DNA of 64,000 nt, taken from the NCBI GenBank assembly GCA_030550235.1, contig JAUQPU010000001.1, positions 317,068 to 381,067 of the forward strand. The letters run 5' to 3'. Made by a program: the position numbers and the translations under genes. Source of the DNA: Thermoproteota archaeon. Lineage in GTDB: Archaea; Thermoproteota; Nitrososphaeria_A; Caldarchaeales; Calditenuaceae. Numbering within the stretch: position 1 is the first letter of the stretch; the number at the start of each line of letters is the position of its first letter. Below, one piece after another: positions 29,084-38,510 of this stretch. The notes below the pieces were generated by a model. That model searched no databases, was not told the origin of the DNA, and worked only from the letters and a program-made list of their open reading frames with translations.

Positions 29084-29575
29084 ATGTTGTCCCGGAGTGA
29101 ATATAGGTCGACTGTTCTTCAATCACTTAAGACGATGCTGATTGCTGGAAAGTACGGTTTAGAGAGGTGGAGCTATGTTTTACAGAGAATAAGCGGTGTG
29201 GTTGTAGCTCTATACTTTATAGCGCACGTGCTAGAGACCGGTAACTTCATCGGCGGAATTACCGTTTGGTCTGTTCCCGATTATTCTTTTGCTGAGAAGG
29301 CTTATGAGGAGACTGTTAAACTATTGAAAAACCCTCTTTTTGACGTTGGGCTCGCTGTCGTAGGGTTTTTAGTGACTTTCCATACGATAAATGGCATCCG
29401 GCTAATACTGGCTCACTTCGGGTTTTTCCTTGGGAAGCCTCGGAGGCCTGAACCCTTTGAGCCGCCCGTATCCTTCAGCACAAGACAACGGGCACTTTTC
29501 TGGCTCAGCATATCTTTGGCCGTTTTCGCCCTCCTATATGCTCTAGATTCTTTAATGAGGGTGTTTAGGACATGA
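29084..29575 (+). CDS. sdhC: Succinate dehydrogenase cytochrome b subunit (SdhC-like)
   Basis: WSYVLQRISGVVVALYFIAHVLET...LVTFHTINGIRLILAHFG; precedes SdhD/SdhB. Confidence 0.88.
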   Translation: MLSRSEYRSTVLQSLKTMLIAGKYGLERWSYVLQRISGVVVALYFIAHVLETGNFIGGITVWSVPDYSFAEKAYEETVKLLKNPLFDVGLAVVGFLVTFHTINGIRLILAHFGFFLGKPRRPEPFEPPVSFSTRQRALFWLSISLAVFALLYALDSLMRVFRT

Positions 29576-29940
29576 GGGAGCGCAATCTGATGCTTCTACA
29601 CTACATCACGGGATTGGGAATCCTCCTATTCGGCGCAATACATGTCTGGACGCTATTCTTTACATATCCCCTACAAGAAACTATCTGGGAGACGACTCTC
29701 CGATTCGATTCACTCCCCTACGCCGTTCTGCCGGTTTATCGGAATATTTTATTCGCTGCATCCCTCTTCGGCCTTTTACTATGCACGACAATCCATGCAA
29801 TGAACGGCATAAGAGCAGTCATAGCCGAGCTCATTGGAGCGCGAATAAGGTGGGTGGAAGCCGTGCTGGTTGCAGTAGGTGTCTTTCTGGTGGTTTATGG
29901 TACGAGGACGATCTTAATAGCAAATAATTTGTTGGTGTGA
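29572..29940 (+). CDS. sdhD: Succinate dehydrogenase membrane anchor (SdhD-like)
   Basis: LLHYITGLGILLFGAIHVWTLF...TTIHAMNGIRAVIAEL; overlaps sdhC by 4 nt and precedes sdhB. Confidence 0.8.
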   Translation: MRERNLMLLHYITGLGILLFGAIHVWTLFFTYPLQETIWETTLRFDSLPYAVLPVYRNILFAASLFGLLLCTTIHAMNGIRAVIAELIGARIRWVEAVLVAVGVFLVVYGTRTILIANNLLV

Positions 29941-29944
29941 AGAG

Positions 29945-30658
29945 ATGGCCGCTAGCGTTAAGTTTAGGGTTTACAGGTATCGCCCTGAAGATGGAGGGAA
30001 GGGGTTTTACAGAGAGTATGAGGTCCCGGTTAAGAAGGGGATGACGATTCTTGACGGGCTTCTCTATATCAAGGAGAGTCTAGACCCGACACTCTCGATA
30101 AGATACTCTTGTAGGATGGCGATCTGCGGCTCATGTGGCATGAGGGTAAATGGTATTGAAACCCTTGCGTGCCACACGCAGATCTCAGAGCTGAGACGCC
30201 GTGTCATAACAGTTGAGCCAATGAAGAATTTCCCTGTGATTAAGGACCTGGTGACTGATATGGCAGTCCTATTCAAAAAGCAGAGGGCTTTATTGACTTG
30301 GCTTATTCGCCGCGACTTGGTCGAGCAGGAGAACCCCACGCATCAATATATTCAAAGCGATGAGGAGCTAGAGAGATACCTACAGTTCACCTACTGTATT
30401 CAATGCGGGCTTTGCTACTCTGCCTGCCCGGTTGTCTCGACATTCCCCGATTTCTATGGGCCACAGCCTTTGATGAAGATGTATAGATATTTTGCTGATA
30501 GTAGAGATGAGGGAGGGAAGGAGAGAATTGATCTCGTTGATAAATTTGAGGGTGTTTGGAGATGCCACTTCGCAGGGTCCTGCAGCATGGTTTGCCCGAA
30601 GGGAGTTGACCCCGCCCTAGCCATACAGCTCCTAAGACGGGCCTCTCTTAGGGGATAG
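29945..30658 (+). CDS. sdhB: Succinate dehydrogenase/fumarate reductase iron-sulfur subunit
   Basis: CRMAICGSCGMRVNGIETLAC (2Fe-2S), CIQCGLCYSACPVV and CHFAGSCSMVCPKGVDP clusters. Confidence 0.96.
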   Translation: MAASVKFRVYRYRPEDGGKGFYREYEVPVKKGMTILDGLLYIKESLDPTLSIRYSCRMAICGSCGMRVNGIETLACHTQISELRRRVITVEPMKNFPVIKDLVTDMAVLFKKQRALLTWLIRRDLVEQENPTHQYIQSDEELERYLQFTYCIQCGLCYSACPVVSTFPDFYGPQPLMKMYRYFADSRDEGGKERIDLVDKFEGVWRCHFAGSCSMVCPKGVDPALAIQLLRRASLRG

Positions 30659-30703
30659 ATTGTAGAAAGCCTTTAAACGGGGCGCTGGCAATAGTCTCAT
30701 GTC

Positions 30704-31150
30704 TTGAGACAGGTTTACGTAGGTGACAAACCTTACATGTACCGTGAGGCTATCGCCGAGGGGTACATTAGGCTGAAGAGGGAGACGGTTGAGAAGATAC
30801 TCTTAGGACAGGTTGAGAAAGCTGACCCACTTGCGTTGGCTGAGTTGGGCGGTGTTATCGGCGCGAAGAGCACGCCACAGCTGCTCCCACTTTGCCACAA
30901 CATCAGGATTGAGTCGGTTGAAATGGATGTTTGGGTTGAGAGGGAATCCCAGAGAATAGGGGTGAGGGCGAGGGTGAAGGCACATGAGAAAACTGGCGTA
31001 GAAATGGAGGCGCTAACCGCAGTTGCCACTGCCCTCCTCAACATCTGGGACGCGGTTAAACAATATGAGAAGGATGAGAATGGGCAATACCCAGAGACGT
31101 TTATCGATGAGATAAGGGTCGTTGCTAAGGTGAAAGAAGGGGAGAGGTAG
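30704..31150 (+). CDS. moaC: Cyclic pyranopterin monophosphate synthase MoaC
   Basis: AELGGVIGAKSTPQLLPLCHNIRIESVEMDV...EKTGVEMEALTAVATALLNIWDAVK. Confidence 0.95.
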   Translation: MRQVYVGDKPYMYREAIAEGYIRLKRETVEKILLGQVEKADPLALAELGGVIGAKSTPQLLPLCHNIRIESVEMDVWVERESQRIGVRARVKAHEKTGVEMEALTAVATALLNIWDAVKQYEKDENGQYPETFIDEIRVVAKVKEGER

Positions 31151-31153
31151 CGG

Positions 31154-31936
31154 ATGAGAATAATGGTGCTAGGGGCAGGCTCCATAGTACCCACCGCTTC
31201 AAGATTCAGCTCAGGATTCTATGTTGAGGCAGGCGAGAGAAGGATGCTGGTTGACTGCGGCCCAGGTGTCCTAGAGAAGATGAGGAGACTCGCCATATCA
31301 CCTTTCAAGATAGACACTCTTCTCCTCACGCACTTCCACATAGACCATGTATCCGATCTCTTTCCACTTCTGAAAATGCGGGCTTTCACCCCCGAGGGTC
31401 TCCCCAGCAGGGCTCCTGAAAGGCTAAGAATACTCGGATCACAGGGGCTTAAGAGGTTCCTAGCCACGCTCATCGACAACAACGAGTTTTTCTCATATGT
31501 CAAGACACTGATGAGGTACGAGACGTATTGCAGTGTTGAGGAAGTTGAGCCTTGGAGAGTTTATGACTTGGGTGGGGCTCGACTAGTCTCAGCCCCGGTT
31601 GCGCATGATGGTGGGGTTGCATATAGGCTGGATTATGAGGGGGTCTCTATTGCTTTCTCTGGCGATACAGCCTTTAGCGAGAACATCATCAGACTTGCTG
31701 AAGGAGTGGACTTGCTGGTCCACGAGTGCTCGTTTCCAAGCGAGAGATTGGTTGGGAAGCATGTCTCGGAGGTGGAGCTGGCCAAGATAGTCAGCTTAGT
31801 GAGGCCTAAGATTGTGTTGGTGTCGCACCTATATCCTGTCTGGGAGCCTGAAGAGTTTAGGATAGTGGAGGCAATAGAGAAGAGTCACCAATGTAGGGTT
31901 ATTGTTGCTAGGGACTGCCTAGAACTTACGGTTTAG
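31154..31936 (+). CDS. Metallo-beta-lactamase fold hydrolase (RNase Z-like)
   Basis: [50 protein letters not shown]. Confidence 0.9.
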   Translation: MRIMVLGAGSIVPTASRFSSGFYVEAGERRMLVDCGPGVLEKMRRLAISPFKIDTLLLTHFHIDHVSDLFPLLKMRAFTPEGLPSRAPERLRILGSQGLKRFLATLIDNNEFFSYVKTLMRYETYCSVEEVEPWRVYDLGGARLVSAPVAHDGGVAYRLDYEGVSIAFSGDTAFSENIIRLAEGVDLLVHECSFPSERLVGKHVSEVELAKIVSLVRPKIVLVSHLYPVWEPEEFRIVEAIEKSHQCRVIVARDCLELTV

Positions 31937-32465
31937 ACTGGGTTGTGCTGTTGAATTGAGGGAGCCTAACACCCTTCTGCCCCTGATACCGGCCCCTGTA
32001 TGGCTTTTCGACCTCTGAAGTTAGCTTAGCGAATACTAGATGGATAAACCTCTCTCCTGCCCGAAGCCTAACAGGAAACTCGCTTCCAATCATCTCTATG
32101 GTCAGCTGCCCCTCAAAGTTTGCGTCAACAATCGTCGGGGGTAGCGTCAAGCCTAGTCTGGCATAGCTGCTCCGAAGGTTTACAAAGCCCATAATGTCCT
32201 TTGGCAGGCTCAGATACTCTATTGTGTGGAGAAGAACATGCTCGTGAGGATTCACTAGGAATGTATCCCCCTTTTCTATTATGTAGAAGTCGTCAAGCGA
32301 GTCCGCCCTGGGGTCTAAGACCCTCTGAGTCTTCTTCAACCGCCCAATCTCATAGCCTATCCGCAAGTCCAGCCCATTCTCCCTCACAATATCCTCGCTA
32401 AGCGGCTCTACCTTCAACCTACCACTACGGATATAGTTCCAGAGATCAAAGTCTGACAGAATCAT
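31926..32465 (-). CDS. dcd: dCTP deaminase
   Basis: [22 protein letters not shown]...[13 protein letters not shown]...[31 protein letters not shown]. Confidence 0.95.
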   Translation of the reverse strand: MILSDFDLWNYIRSGRLKVEPLSEDIVRENGLDLRIGYEIGRLKKTQRVLDPRADSLDDFYIIEKGDTFLVNPHEHVLLHTIEYLSLPKDIMGFVNLRSSYARLGLTLPPTIVDANFEGQLTIEMIGSEFPVRLRAGERFIHLVFAKLTSEVEKPYRGRYQGQKGVRLPQFNSTTQSKP

Positions 32466-32532
32466 TACACTTCATATCTCTTCTCGTAGAATTAAACTTA
32501 ACCCTTCACCCAGAAAGCCACCAACCCCTCTT

Positions 32533-32949
32533 TTAGGGATTTTCTCCTTGCTGCGAGGCTGACGACCGGTCTGCATAGTATCTTGAAATATTTTTGGGCT
32601 TCAAGATTTCACACAGGTAATCGAAAGCCTTTATGGGGTCACTTTTATCACCACAAGTGAAGATATCTAATGTAGCGTATCTGTAGCTGGGCCAGGTGTG
32701 TAGTGCTAGGTGGCTCTCGACGACAAGTGCAATAACTGAGACGCCACCCTTTTCACCTCCGAACTTCCAGCCTTTCAGCTCAACTAGAGTCATATTCGCT
32801 ACCTTTGACGCCTCCTGCACAACTTTCTTCAACAACCTCAGATTAGACAACACAGCAGGCTCACAATCGTATAGATTTCCGTAGACATGCTTCCCGACTA
32901 CTCCTGTACCGGACTCCTGCTCAACTAGCATTTCTCTAGAAATCGCCAA
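32533..32949 (-). CDS. speH: S-adenosylmethionine decarboxylase proenzyme
   Basis: VVESHLALHTWPSYRYATLDIFTCGDKSDPIKAFDYL, pyruvoyl cleavage-site motif ESHxxxHTWP. Confidence 0.95.
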   Translation of the reverse strand: MAISREMLVEQESGTGVVGKHVYGNLYDCEPAVLSNLRLLKKVVQEASKVANMTLVELKGWKFGGEKGGVSVIALVVESHLALHTWPSYRYATLDIFTCGDKSDPIKAFDYLCEILKPKNISRYYADRSSASQQGENP

Positions 32950-33139
32950 AAAAGAGATTGATAAAGTTGTTGAAAGCTCGGCTTGTGAGGAAAAGAGCAG
33001 CCCTCTAGCGCGAGCGAGAGAAGCCGATTTCTTTCAAAAAAAGACGTTAAACGACTTAAAAATACGGTTTTTTCAACAGCCCAGAAGAGCCATAGAGTCA
33101 GACCAAGAATTGGCCATAACAACAATAGAAATTTAGTAA

Positions 33140-33151
33140 AAGGTATACCTT
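33140..33151. promoter_or_regulatory. Perfect 12-bp palindrome AAGGTATACCTT, candidate operator
   Basis: Read directly in the intergenic sequence; near-copy at 33422..33433. Confidence 0.45.
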
Positions 33152-33421
33152 ACAAGGTAAACTATAAACTTGCTTGATGATAGAGGAAGAGCTCGCTATT
33201 CAGGAGAATTCAATTAAATCTGAATTGCTTAAAAGAGTACGCCGCTTAAATAGGTTCGGCTCCTAAACATCACAATTAAAATTGAATTGTCATGCATCCG
33301 AATGATTAATCCAGCGTATTTTGTGGATCTAACCTGGGAGACTGGTTTAGCTGATTCGAATCGGTTGAAAATATGTACGTGGAATCTTTTTTCATTATTT
33401 TCTGTGTTGGGTTTACTTTTT

Positions 33422-33433
33422 AAGGTAAACCTT
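33422..33433. promoter_or_regulatory. Near-palindrome AAGGTAAACCTT within inverted repeat GGTTTAC-N8-GTAAACC, candidate operator upstream of 33464 ORF
   Basis: Inverted repeat 33410..33416 / 33425..33431, just upstream of an AT-rich TATA-like element (TTTATACT). Confidence 0.45.
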
Positions 33434-33463
33434 TTAACCCACTTTATACTGGCTTATTGGTGA

Positions 33464-33739
33464 GTGTTTATGGTGAAGAAGGAACGTGTTGCTCAGAGGA
33501 GGCGTGTTGTAGTTGATAAGAAGTCCCTTATCCTGGCGAGGCAGGCGGCTAAGCGTCAGCCGAGGATTACTTTCTATTCACCTCTTAGCTCTCTGGTGCT
33601 TAACTATCTAAAGAATGTGACGCCTCGGTTTAGCATTAGCGACGAGGTGGCTAGGATTGTCGAGTCAGAGCTTGCTAGGCGTTATCCTGAGCTTGCAGCT
33701 ACGGGTAAGAAGATTTTGCGCCTCTCCAGGGGGAGTTAA
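33464..33739 (+). CDS. Small basic conserved-looking protein, function unknown
   Basis: 91 aa, strongly basic N-terminus (VKKERVAQRRRVVVDKK), clear upstream TATA-like element; ATG at 33470 likely start. Family not recognised. Confidence 0.6.
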   Translation: MFMVKKERVAQRRRVVVDKKSLILARQAAKRQPRITFYSPLSSLVLNYLKNVTPRFSISDEVARIVESELARRYPELAATGKKILRLSRGS

Positions 33740-34613
33740 GAGTATAATAACGGCTTATCCGAGTGAGGGGACAGGGATAGATTTGCTTAGGGACGTCTTA
33801 GAAGAAGCGTTGAGGGCTGCGAGGGATGTTTTGACAGATGTTGTTGAGCGAGGGGTCGTGGGAGAGCCAATGGGTCGAGGATTCTACGGCGATCTATCCT
33901 ATAGAGGGGACTTGGCCTGTGAGGAGGCGATTATCGAGGTTCTGAGAAGGCGACTCGGCAGTGTAGCCGTAGTCTCAGAGGAGCTGGGTGTTTCGTATGA
34001 GGGGTCAGATACACCGGAGTACTGGGCCTTGATTGACCCAGTAGATGGAAGCGCAAACATGGCGCGAGGGATAAGGTTTTACTCTTCAGGTGTTGCGATA
34101 GCGCGAGGTCCTCGTGTTAGGGATGTCGTCTGTACAGGCGTGATTGACCATGGTACGGGTGAGTTATTCATAAGGGAAGGCGAGTACAGCTCCCACAGGA
34201 ATTTCCACAGCCCTGACAGGTTTCCTCAAGACATTAAGGGTCGGCCAACAGCATTCTTCCATCACGTTTCCTTTAAGAGAGATGACCATATCCGGGAGAC
34301 CTCTGTTAAGATAGCTGAGAGGCTGCGTTTCTTCAGAGTTATGGGCTCCGCGCTTCTCGAGATTTGTAATGCATCAGTTGGGCGTGTTGACGCCTATCTA
34401 TGCTTAACCCCAGAGTTGAGGACGATGGATATTGTGCCTGCACTCTATTTTGCCCTCGGGATGGGGTGTAGGTGCGCCTCTTATCCCACACCGTTGCTCG
34501 AGGAGAGGTTGGACAGCAAGTCTCGTTTCAGCATAATAGTAAGCCGTAATCAAAGCATGTTCGATGAGATTCTATCGATGGTTGGGGCTAGTTGGGGGGT
34601 AATTAATTGGTAG
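33657..34613 (+). CDS. Inositol monophosphatase / fructose-1,6-bisphosphatase family protein
   Basis: YRGDLACEEAIIEVL, VVSEELG, ALIDPVDGSANMARGI, MDIVPALYFA motifs; true start probably downstream, e.g. TTG 33783. Confidence 0.88.
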   Translation: MSSQSLLGVILSLQLRVRRFCASPGGVKSIITAYPSEGTGIDLLRDVLEEALRAARDVLTDVVERGVVGEPMGRGFYGDLSYRGDLACEEAIIEVLRRRLGSVAVVSEELGVSYEGSDTPEYWALIDPVDGSANMARGIRFYSSGVAIARGPRVRDVVCTGVIDHGTGELFIREGEYSSHRNFHSPDRFPQDIKGRPTAFFHHVSFKRDDHIRETSVKIAERLRFFRVMGSALLEICNASVGRVDAYLCLTPELRTMDIVPALYFALGMGCRCASYPTPLLEERLDSKSRFSIIVSRNQSMFDEILSMVGASWGVINW

Positions 34614-34703
34614 CCCCTTCATGCTCACGTAAGGGTCTAATCTTAGGCTCAGGGCCAGAGGTGCAACATCCTTAATAATATTCCTGCATAGGAGTTTAGA
34701 AGA

Positions 34704-35486
34704 TTGAGTGAAGGGTCCCAAAGCAGGTTAGATGAGAGAGCATGGGCTGCAATAAAAAGGCTAGGCCTCTCCGAATATGAGATCAAAGCATACATAGCCC
34801 TCCTTTCTAAGAGGGGAGGAACTGCAAGCGAGATTAGCGCAGCAGCCCAGATCCCTGTTTCAAAGATCTACGAGACTTTGAAAACTCTAGAGAGGAAGGG
34901 GCTTGTGAAGGTGGAGAGGGGGCGGCCGATGAGGTACATGCCGGAGCACCCCCAAGTTGCTTCAGATGCGATTAAAGCGTCGATAGAAAATACTCTCAAG
35001 TCAGACCTTGAGATCTTCGTCTCTTCTCTAACCCAGATTTATGAGGGCGCTGGGCCAGAGCGTCCAGACCTATGGATAATAAGGGGAGAGGCCTCGCTAT
35101 GGAGGAGCGTTAAAGATGTGATGGGCAGGGCGAACAAACAGCTCTCCGTCGCCCTACCTATAATCCCGACGGAGCTTCAGCGGCTCCTAATCTCTACGGC
35201 CTCGCTGATTAGGGAGAGGAGGGGGATTGTGAGGATACTTTTGGGGCCACAGGCAATTGGTAAGGATGTTAAGGCTTTATCCTCTATAGCTGAGGTTCGT
35301 GTGAGGGAAATTTCATTCGGTGGAGGCGTTATTAACGATGTGTCTGAGGCGGTTTTACTGCTTCTAGCTAGCGGCGAGAATAGGCCACAGGTCGCGATTT
35401 ATTCTGCCCACCTCTCGCTTACGGCAATAGCTCAGCTCTACTTCGACATGCTCTGGGAGCACTCTGAAGAGCTCAGTAGCCGCTGA
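34704..35486 (+). CDS. TrmB-family transcriptional regulator
   Basis: RLGLSEYEIKAYIALLSKRGGTASEISAAAQIPVSKIYETLKTLERKGLVKVERGRPMRYMPEHP; TTG start. Confidence 0.9.
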   Translation: MSEGSQSRLDERAWAAIKRLGLSEYEIKAYIALLSKRGGTASEISAAAQIPVSKIYETLKTLERKGLVKVERGRPMRYMPEHPQVASDAIKASIENTLKSDLEIFVSSLTQIYEGAGPERPDLWIIRGEASLWRSVKDVMGRANKQLSVALPIIPTELQRLLISTASLIRERRGIVRILLGPQAIGKDVKALSSIAEVRVREISFGGGVINDVSEAVLLLLASGENRPQVAIYSAHLSLTAIAQLYFDMLWEHSEELSSR

Positions 35487-36201
35487 AAAGTTTGATGAAA
35501 CGCCTAGAATCCCTCTCCATCGTCACGTTATTGAACAAGACATAGATTATGTCTCCATCATACTCCTTAATTTTCCTATAGAGAGTCGCCAGGTCCTCGT
35601 CAGTGTATGAATAGTTGTACATGGTTTTCCCCGGAGGGCTGCCGTGCAGCCTAACATACACCACCTTATGTCTGCCTAGGGTGACGGGGTCCTGGAGGAA
35701 TGGGTCCGTCACATGGACTAGGCGAGCTCTCTTACAGAGCCTCGCGATAGAATCCGGAGACCAGCCCCTTGGCTCGAAGCCGATATCTATTGAATCTCTC
35801 TCTATGCTTGAGAAGAAGGCCTCCGCATTCCTATAGTTTTCAGGCGTATCTTTGAAGGAGCTGGGGGTTTGGATGAGGCAAAAAGGCGACCTCAGCTCCT
35901 CACATATACTCTTTGTAATCTTCCAGGATTCTTGGACTTCTTTGGTAGGCTTTAGTTCTCCGTGATTCTTCGTAGGCTTTATGTTTGAACGCCGCCAGGT
36001 GGGGCTTGATGGAGGGTGTGTTATGCCCTGAAAGGCTTTTACGGTGAAGATGAAGTCCTCGGGGACTTGGCTACGCCATTTCCTAGCAGTTTCAAGCCTT
36101 ATGACCCTGTAGAAAGTTGTCTGTAGCTCAACTAGTTTGAAATCACTCGAGTAGGCTTTCATGGACTTGGTGAACCCACAACACCCGACAAGCAGCTTCA
36201 A
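35473..36201 (-). CDS. DUF72 family protein
   Basis: VGCCGFTKSMKAYSSDFKLVELQTTFYRVIRLETARKWRSQVPEDFIFTVKAFQGITHP...YVRLHG. Confidence 0.92.
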   Translation of the reverse strand: MKLLVGCCGFTKSMKAYSSDFKLVELQTTFYRVIRLETARKWRSQVPEDFIFTVKAFQGITHPPSSPTWRRSNIKPTKNHGELKPTKEVQESWKITKSICEELRSPFCLIQTPSSFKDTPENYRNAEAFFSSIERDSIDIGFEPRGWSPDSIARLCKRARLVHVTDPFLQDPVTLGRHKVVYVRLHGSPPGKTMYNYSYTDEDLATLYRKIKEYDGDIIYVLFNNVTMERDSRRFIKLFSGY

Positions 36202-36204
36202 CTT

Positions 36205-36981
36205 CTACTCAAGCCCCCTTAAGGCCTCAATTAGGTCTTTCACAGACTTTGACATGCTCAGTATGAGTGGGATACCAGAGAACTCAGCCAGCTCCACAGC
36301 TAGTTTATCAACCTTTTCGGGTGAGGCGGGACCATGAAGAGCGACGGCCATGGGCTTCAAGGGATAGACCCTGACAGCTACCAGTGGGGATCTTCCAGTA
36401 GAGACGCTGGTGAAGATGAGTACTCTCATAGAGGTTAGTCCGAATAGCTGGATAAACTCTGTCGAGTCCATATATCTTATCGCGGCGATGCTGTCCACGA
36501 CTGTATATCCGTAGACCTCTTGTTCACGCCCCCTGCTTCTCCAAAGGTATACCCCATTAATTGCTTCCGTCAACTTGTTGATTGTGATCGGTATTGAGAA
36601 CTCTCGCATATCTAGGATGGCTTTATGCCTTGAGCGGGGGTAGTCTGAGTAGTGTCTGATGTTTGCTCCCCCCTTCTCTAGGTCCAGAGTTATCAGGCTC
36701 TCGACATATCGTTTCACGAATTTGATACCGGGAGACCTCTTACCCTGCTCATAGTCGCTAAGCACCGAGGGGGCGACACCCATACGAGCCGCAACATCGC
36801 GTTGCTTCTCACCAAATAGTTGCCTCCACTTCTTCATGGTTATTCCGGGCGACTTGGATGTCGCGATCTCCCCCGCAATCTTGACTTTTACGGACTCTAT
36901 ATCCTCTGAGCTAACTATGATTGGGTCGCTGTCATTGTTTACCGCCCCCCTCCTCGCCATTCTCCACCCATACGGTGTCAA
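36205..36981 (-). CDS. XRE-type HTH transcriptional regulator with archaeal C-terminal domain
   Basis: WRQLFGEKQRDVAARMGVAPSVLSDYEQGKRSPGIKFVKRYVESLI helix-turn-helix. Confidence 0.88.
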   Translation of the reverse strand: MTPYGWRMARRGAVNNDSDPIIVSSEDIESVKVKIAGEIATSKSPGITMKKWRQLFGEKQRDVAARMGVAPSVLSDYEQGKRSPGIKFVKRYVESLITLDLEKGGANIRHYSDYPRSRHKAILDMREFSIPITINKLTEAINGVYLWRSRGREQEVYGYTVVDSIAAIRYMDSTEFIQLFGLTSMRVLIFTSVSTGRSPLVAVRVYPLKPMAVALHGPASPEKVDKLAVELAEFSGIPLILSMSKSVKDLIEALRGLE

Positions 36982-37030
36982 ATCTCTCGAAAATAGGTTT
37001 TTAGCGTGCCCCCCTCAGGATTATTCAGAG

Positions 37031-37552
37031 TTGAAGGCGAAGAATTACCGATCCGTGGAACGGCCCTTCACGAGGGTTGACTATATCCACGGAGCTCCGC
37101 AGCCGAGGCTGGCTAAATATGACTACGGCGTATGGAAAGACGACTATGAATATAGATTGAGGCTGGCTGCTCATGAATCTGTTCAGATAAGAGATGTGGC
37201 GCTTGAGTCGGCCCGGGTTGCAGCCGGCAAGCTGCTTTCGCAAAAGATTGGCGACAACTTCTATCTTGTTATTAAGGCCCACCCTCACCACATTCTCAGG
37301 GAGAATAAGATGATTTTCGGGGCGCATGCGGATAGGCTTCAGGAGGGTATGAGCAGGGCTTTTGGGCGCCCTATAGGTAGGGCCGCTCAGGTTGAAGTAG
37401 GTGAAGACATACTCGAGCTATATGTCTATAGGAAAGATCTTGAGATTGCAAAGCAGGCAGTTAAGGTGGCTATCTCAAAGCTCCCCAAATCCTATAAAGT
37501 AGTTATCGAGCGTCTGGAGAAGCAGGAGCCCAGACCACCACCAGCTAGCTAG
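37031..37552 (+). CDS. rpl10e: 50S ribosomal protein L10e (L16 family)
   Basis: From TTG 37031: (M)KAKNYRSVERPFTRVDYIHGAPQPR...HHILRENKMIFGAHADRLQEGMSRAFGRPIGRAAQV. The called ORF start at 36836 is too far upstream. Confidence 0.93.
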   Translation: MKAKNYRSVERPFTRVDYIHGAPQPRLAKYDYGVWKDDYEYRLRLAAHESVQIRDVALESARVAAGKLLSQKIGDNFYLVIKAHPHHILRENKMIFGAHADRLQEGMSRAFGRPIGRAAQVEVGEDILELYVYRKDLEIAKQAVKVAISKLPKSYKVVIERLEKQEPRPPPAS

Positions 37553-38486
37553 TCCTGCCCATTATCCAAGCCAGCAGGGCAGCAGAAGTGTGCATCCTAT
37601 ACTCCGCTTGGTCGAAGATTATGGAACGGCTGGACTCCACCACCTCCTCTTCAACCTCTTCTCCCCTTTTGATGGGCATACAATGCATAAACTTAGCGCC
37701 TGGCCTCGCTACATCGAAGAGCTTCATAGTCACACGATAGCGGGGAAGAAAGTCGCGGAGTCTAGCCTCATACTCAGCCTCCATCCCCATCGAGACGAAA
37801 ACATCTGTGTAGATGAAGTCTACATCAGCGGCTGCCGCCTTAGGGTCCTCAGTAAACTCTAACAGGCCTCCAGCCAAGGATGCAATCTCCTTATACTGCT
37901 GAATCTCGCCGGCTGGTAACCAATATTTCTTGGGCGAGGCGACCGTGATTGGAATGCCGAATAGCGCGCACATCTGCACTAATGATCTGCAGACGTTTCC
38001 ACAGTCCCCGATATAGGCGACCTTAAACCTCCAACCACCTGCATATTCATGCATTGTGGCTATATCTGCTAGTGCTTGACAAGGGTGGTGTAGATTTGTG
38101 AGGGCGTTTATTACGGGTACGGAAGAGTAGTTTACAATCTCCTCGAGTGATGAGTGGAGGTTCAGACGGGCCACTATTACATCCACATACCGACTTAGCA
38201 CTCTTGCAGTGTCTTTCAAGGGCTCCCCGCGTACTAGCTGCAGCTCTGAAGAGGGAAGGTAGATTACATCACCTCCAAGCCGCAAAACAGCTGAGCTGAA
38301 GGAGACCCTAGTCCTAGTGGATGGCTTCTCGAATAAAAGAGCTGCTACCTTGCCGCGAAGCGGCTGTCCAACATAACCACCCCTTCTAAAACGCTTCGCG
38401 AGATCGATAATCCCAGCTAGCTCATCCCTCGACGCATCTAAAACTTGGAGGAAATGTCTCAAAGCCCATCCCCCGGATGCCCGCAT
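37545..38486 (-). CDS. argF: Ornithine carbamoyltransferase
   Basis: FEKPSTRTRVSFSSAVLRLGG, NALTNLHHPCQALADIATM, HCMPIKRGEEV. Confidence 0.94.
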   Translation of the reverse strand: MRASGGWALRHFLQVLDASRDELAGIIDLAKRFRRGGYVGQPLRGKVAALLFEKPSTRTRVSFSSAVLRLGGDVIYLPSSELQLVRGEPLKDTARVLSRYVDVIVARLNLHSSLEEIVNYSSVPVINALTNLHHPCQALADIATMHEYAGGWRFKVAYIGDCGNVCRSLVQMCALFGIPITVASPKKYWLPAGEIQQYKEIASLAGGLLEFTEDPKAAAADVDFIYTDVFVSMGMEAEYEARLRDFLPRYRVTMKLFDVARPGAKFMHCMPIKRGEEVEEEVVESSRSIIFDQAEYRMHTSAALLAWIMGRTS

Positions 38487-38510
38487 GTGTTTTTAAGAGT
38501 TAACGCCTAT

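Noticed and set aside
32925-33125. 66-aa minus-strand ORF upstream of speH
   Set aside because: No recognisable domain, overlaps the speH start region, and its composition looks like intergenic sequence.
33175-33223. TGATGA...CTGA resembling a C/D box sRNA
   Set aside because: Box spacing is short and no convincing internal C'/D' pair or flanking terminal stem was found.
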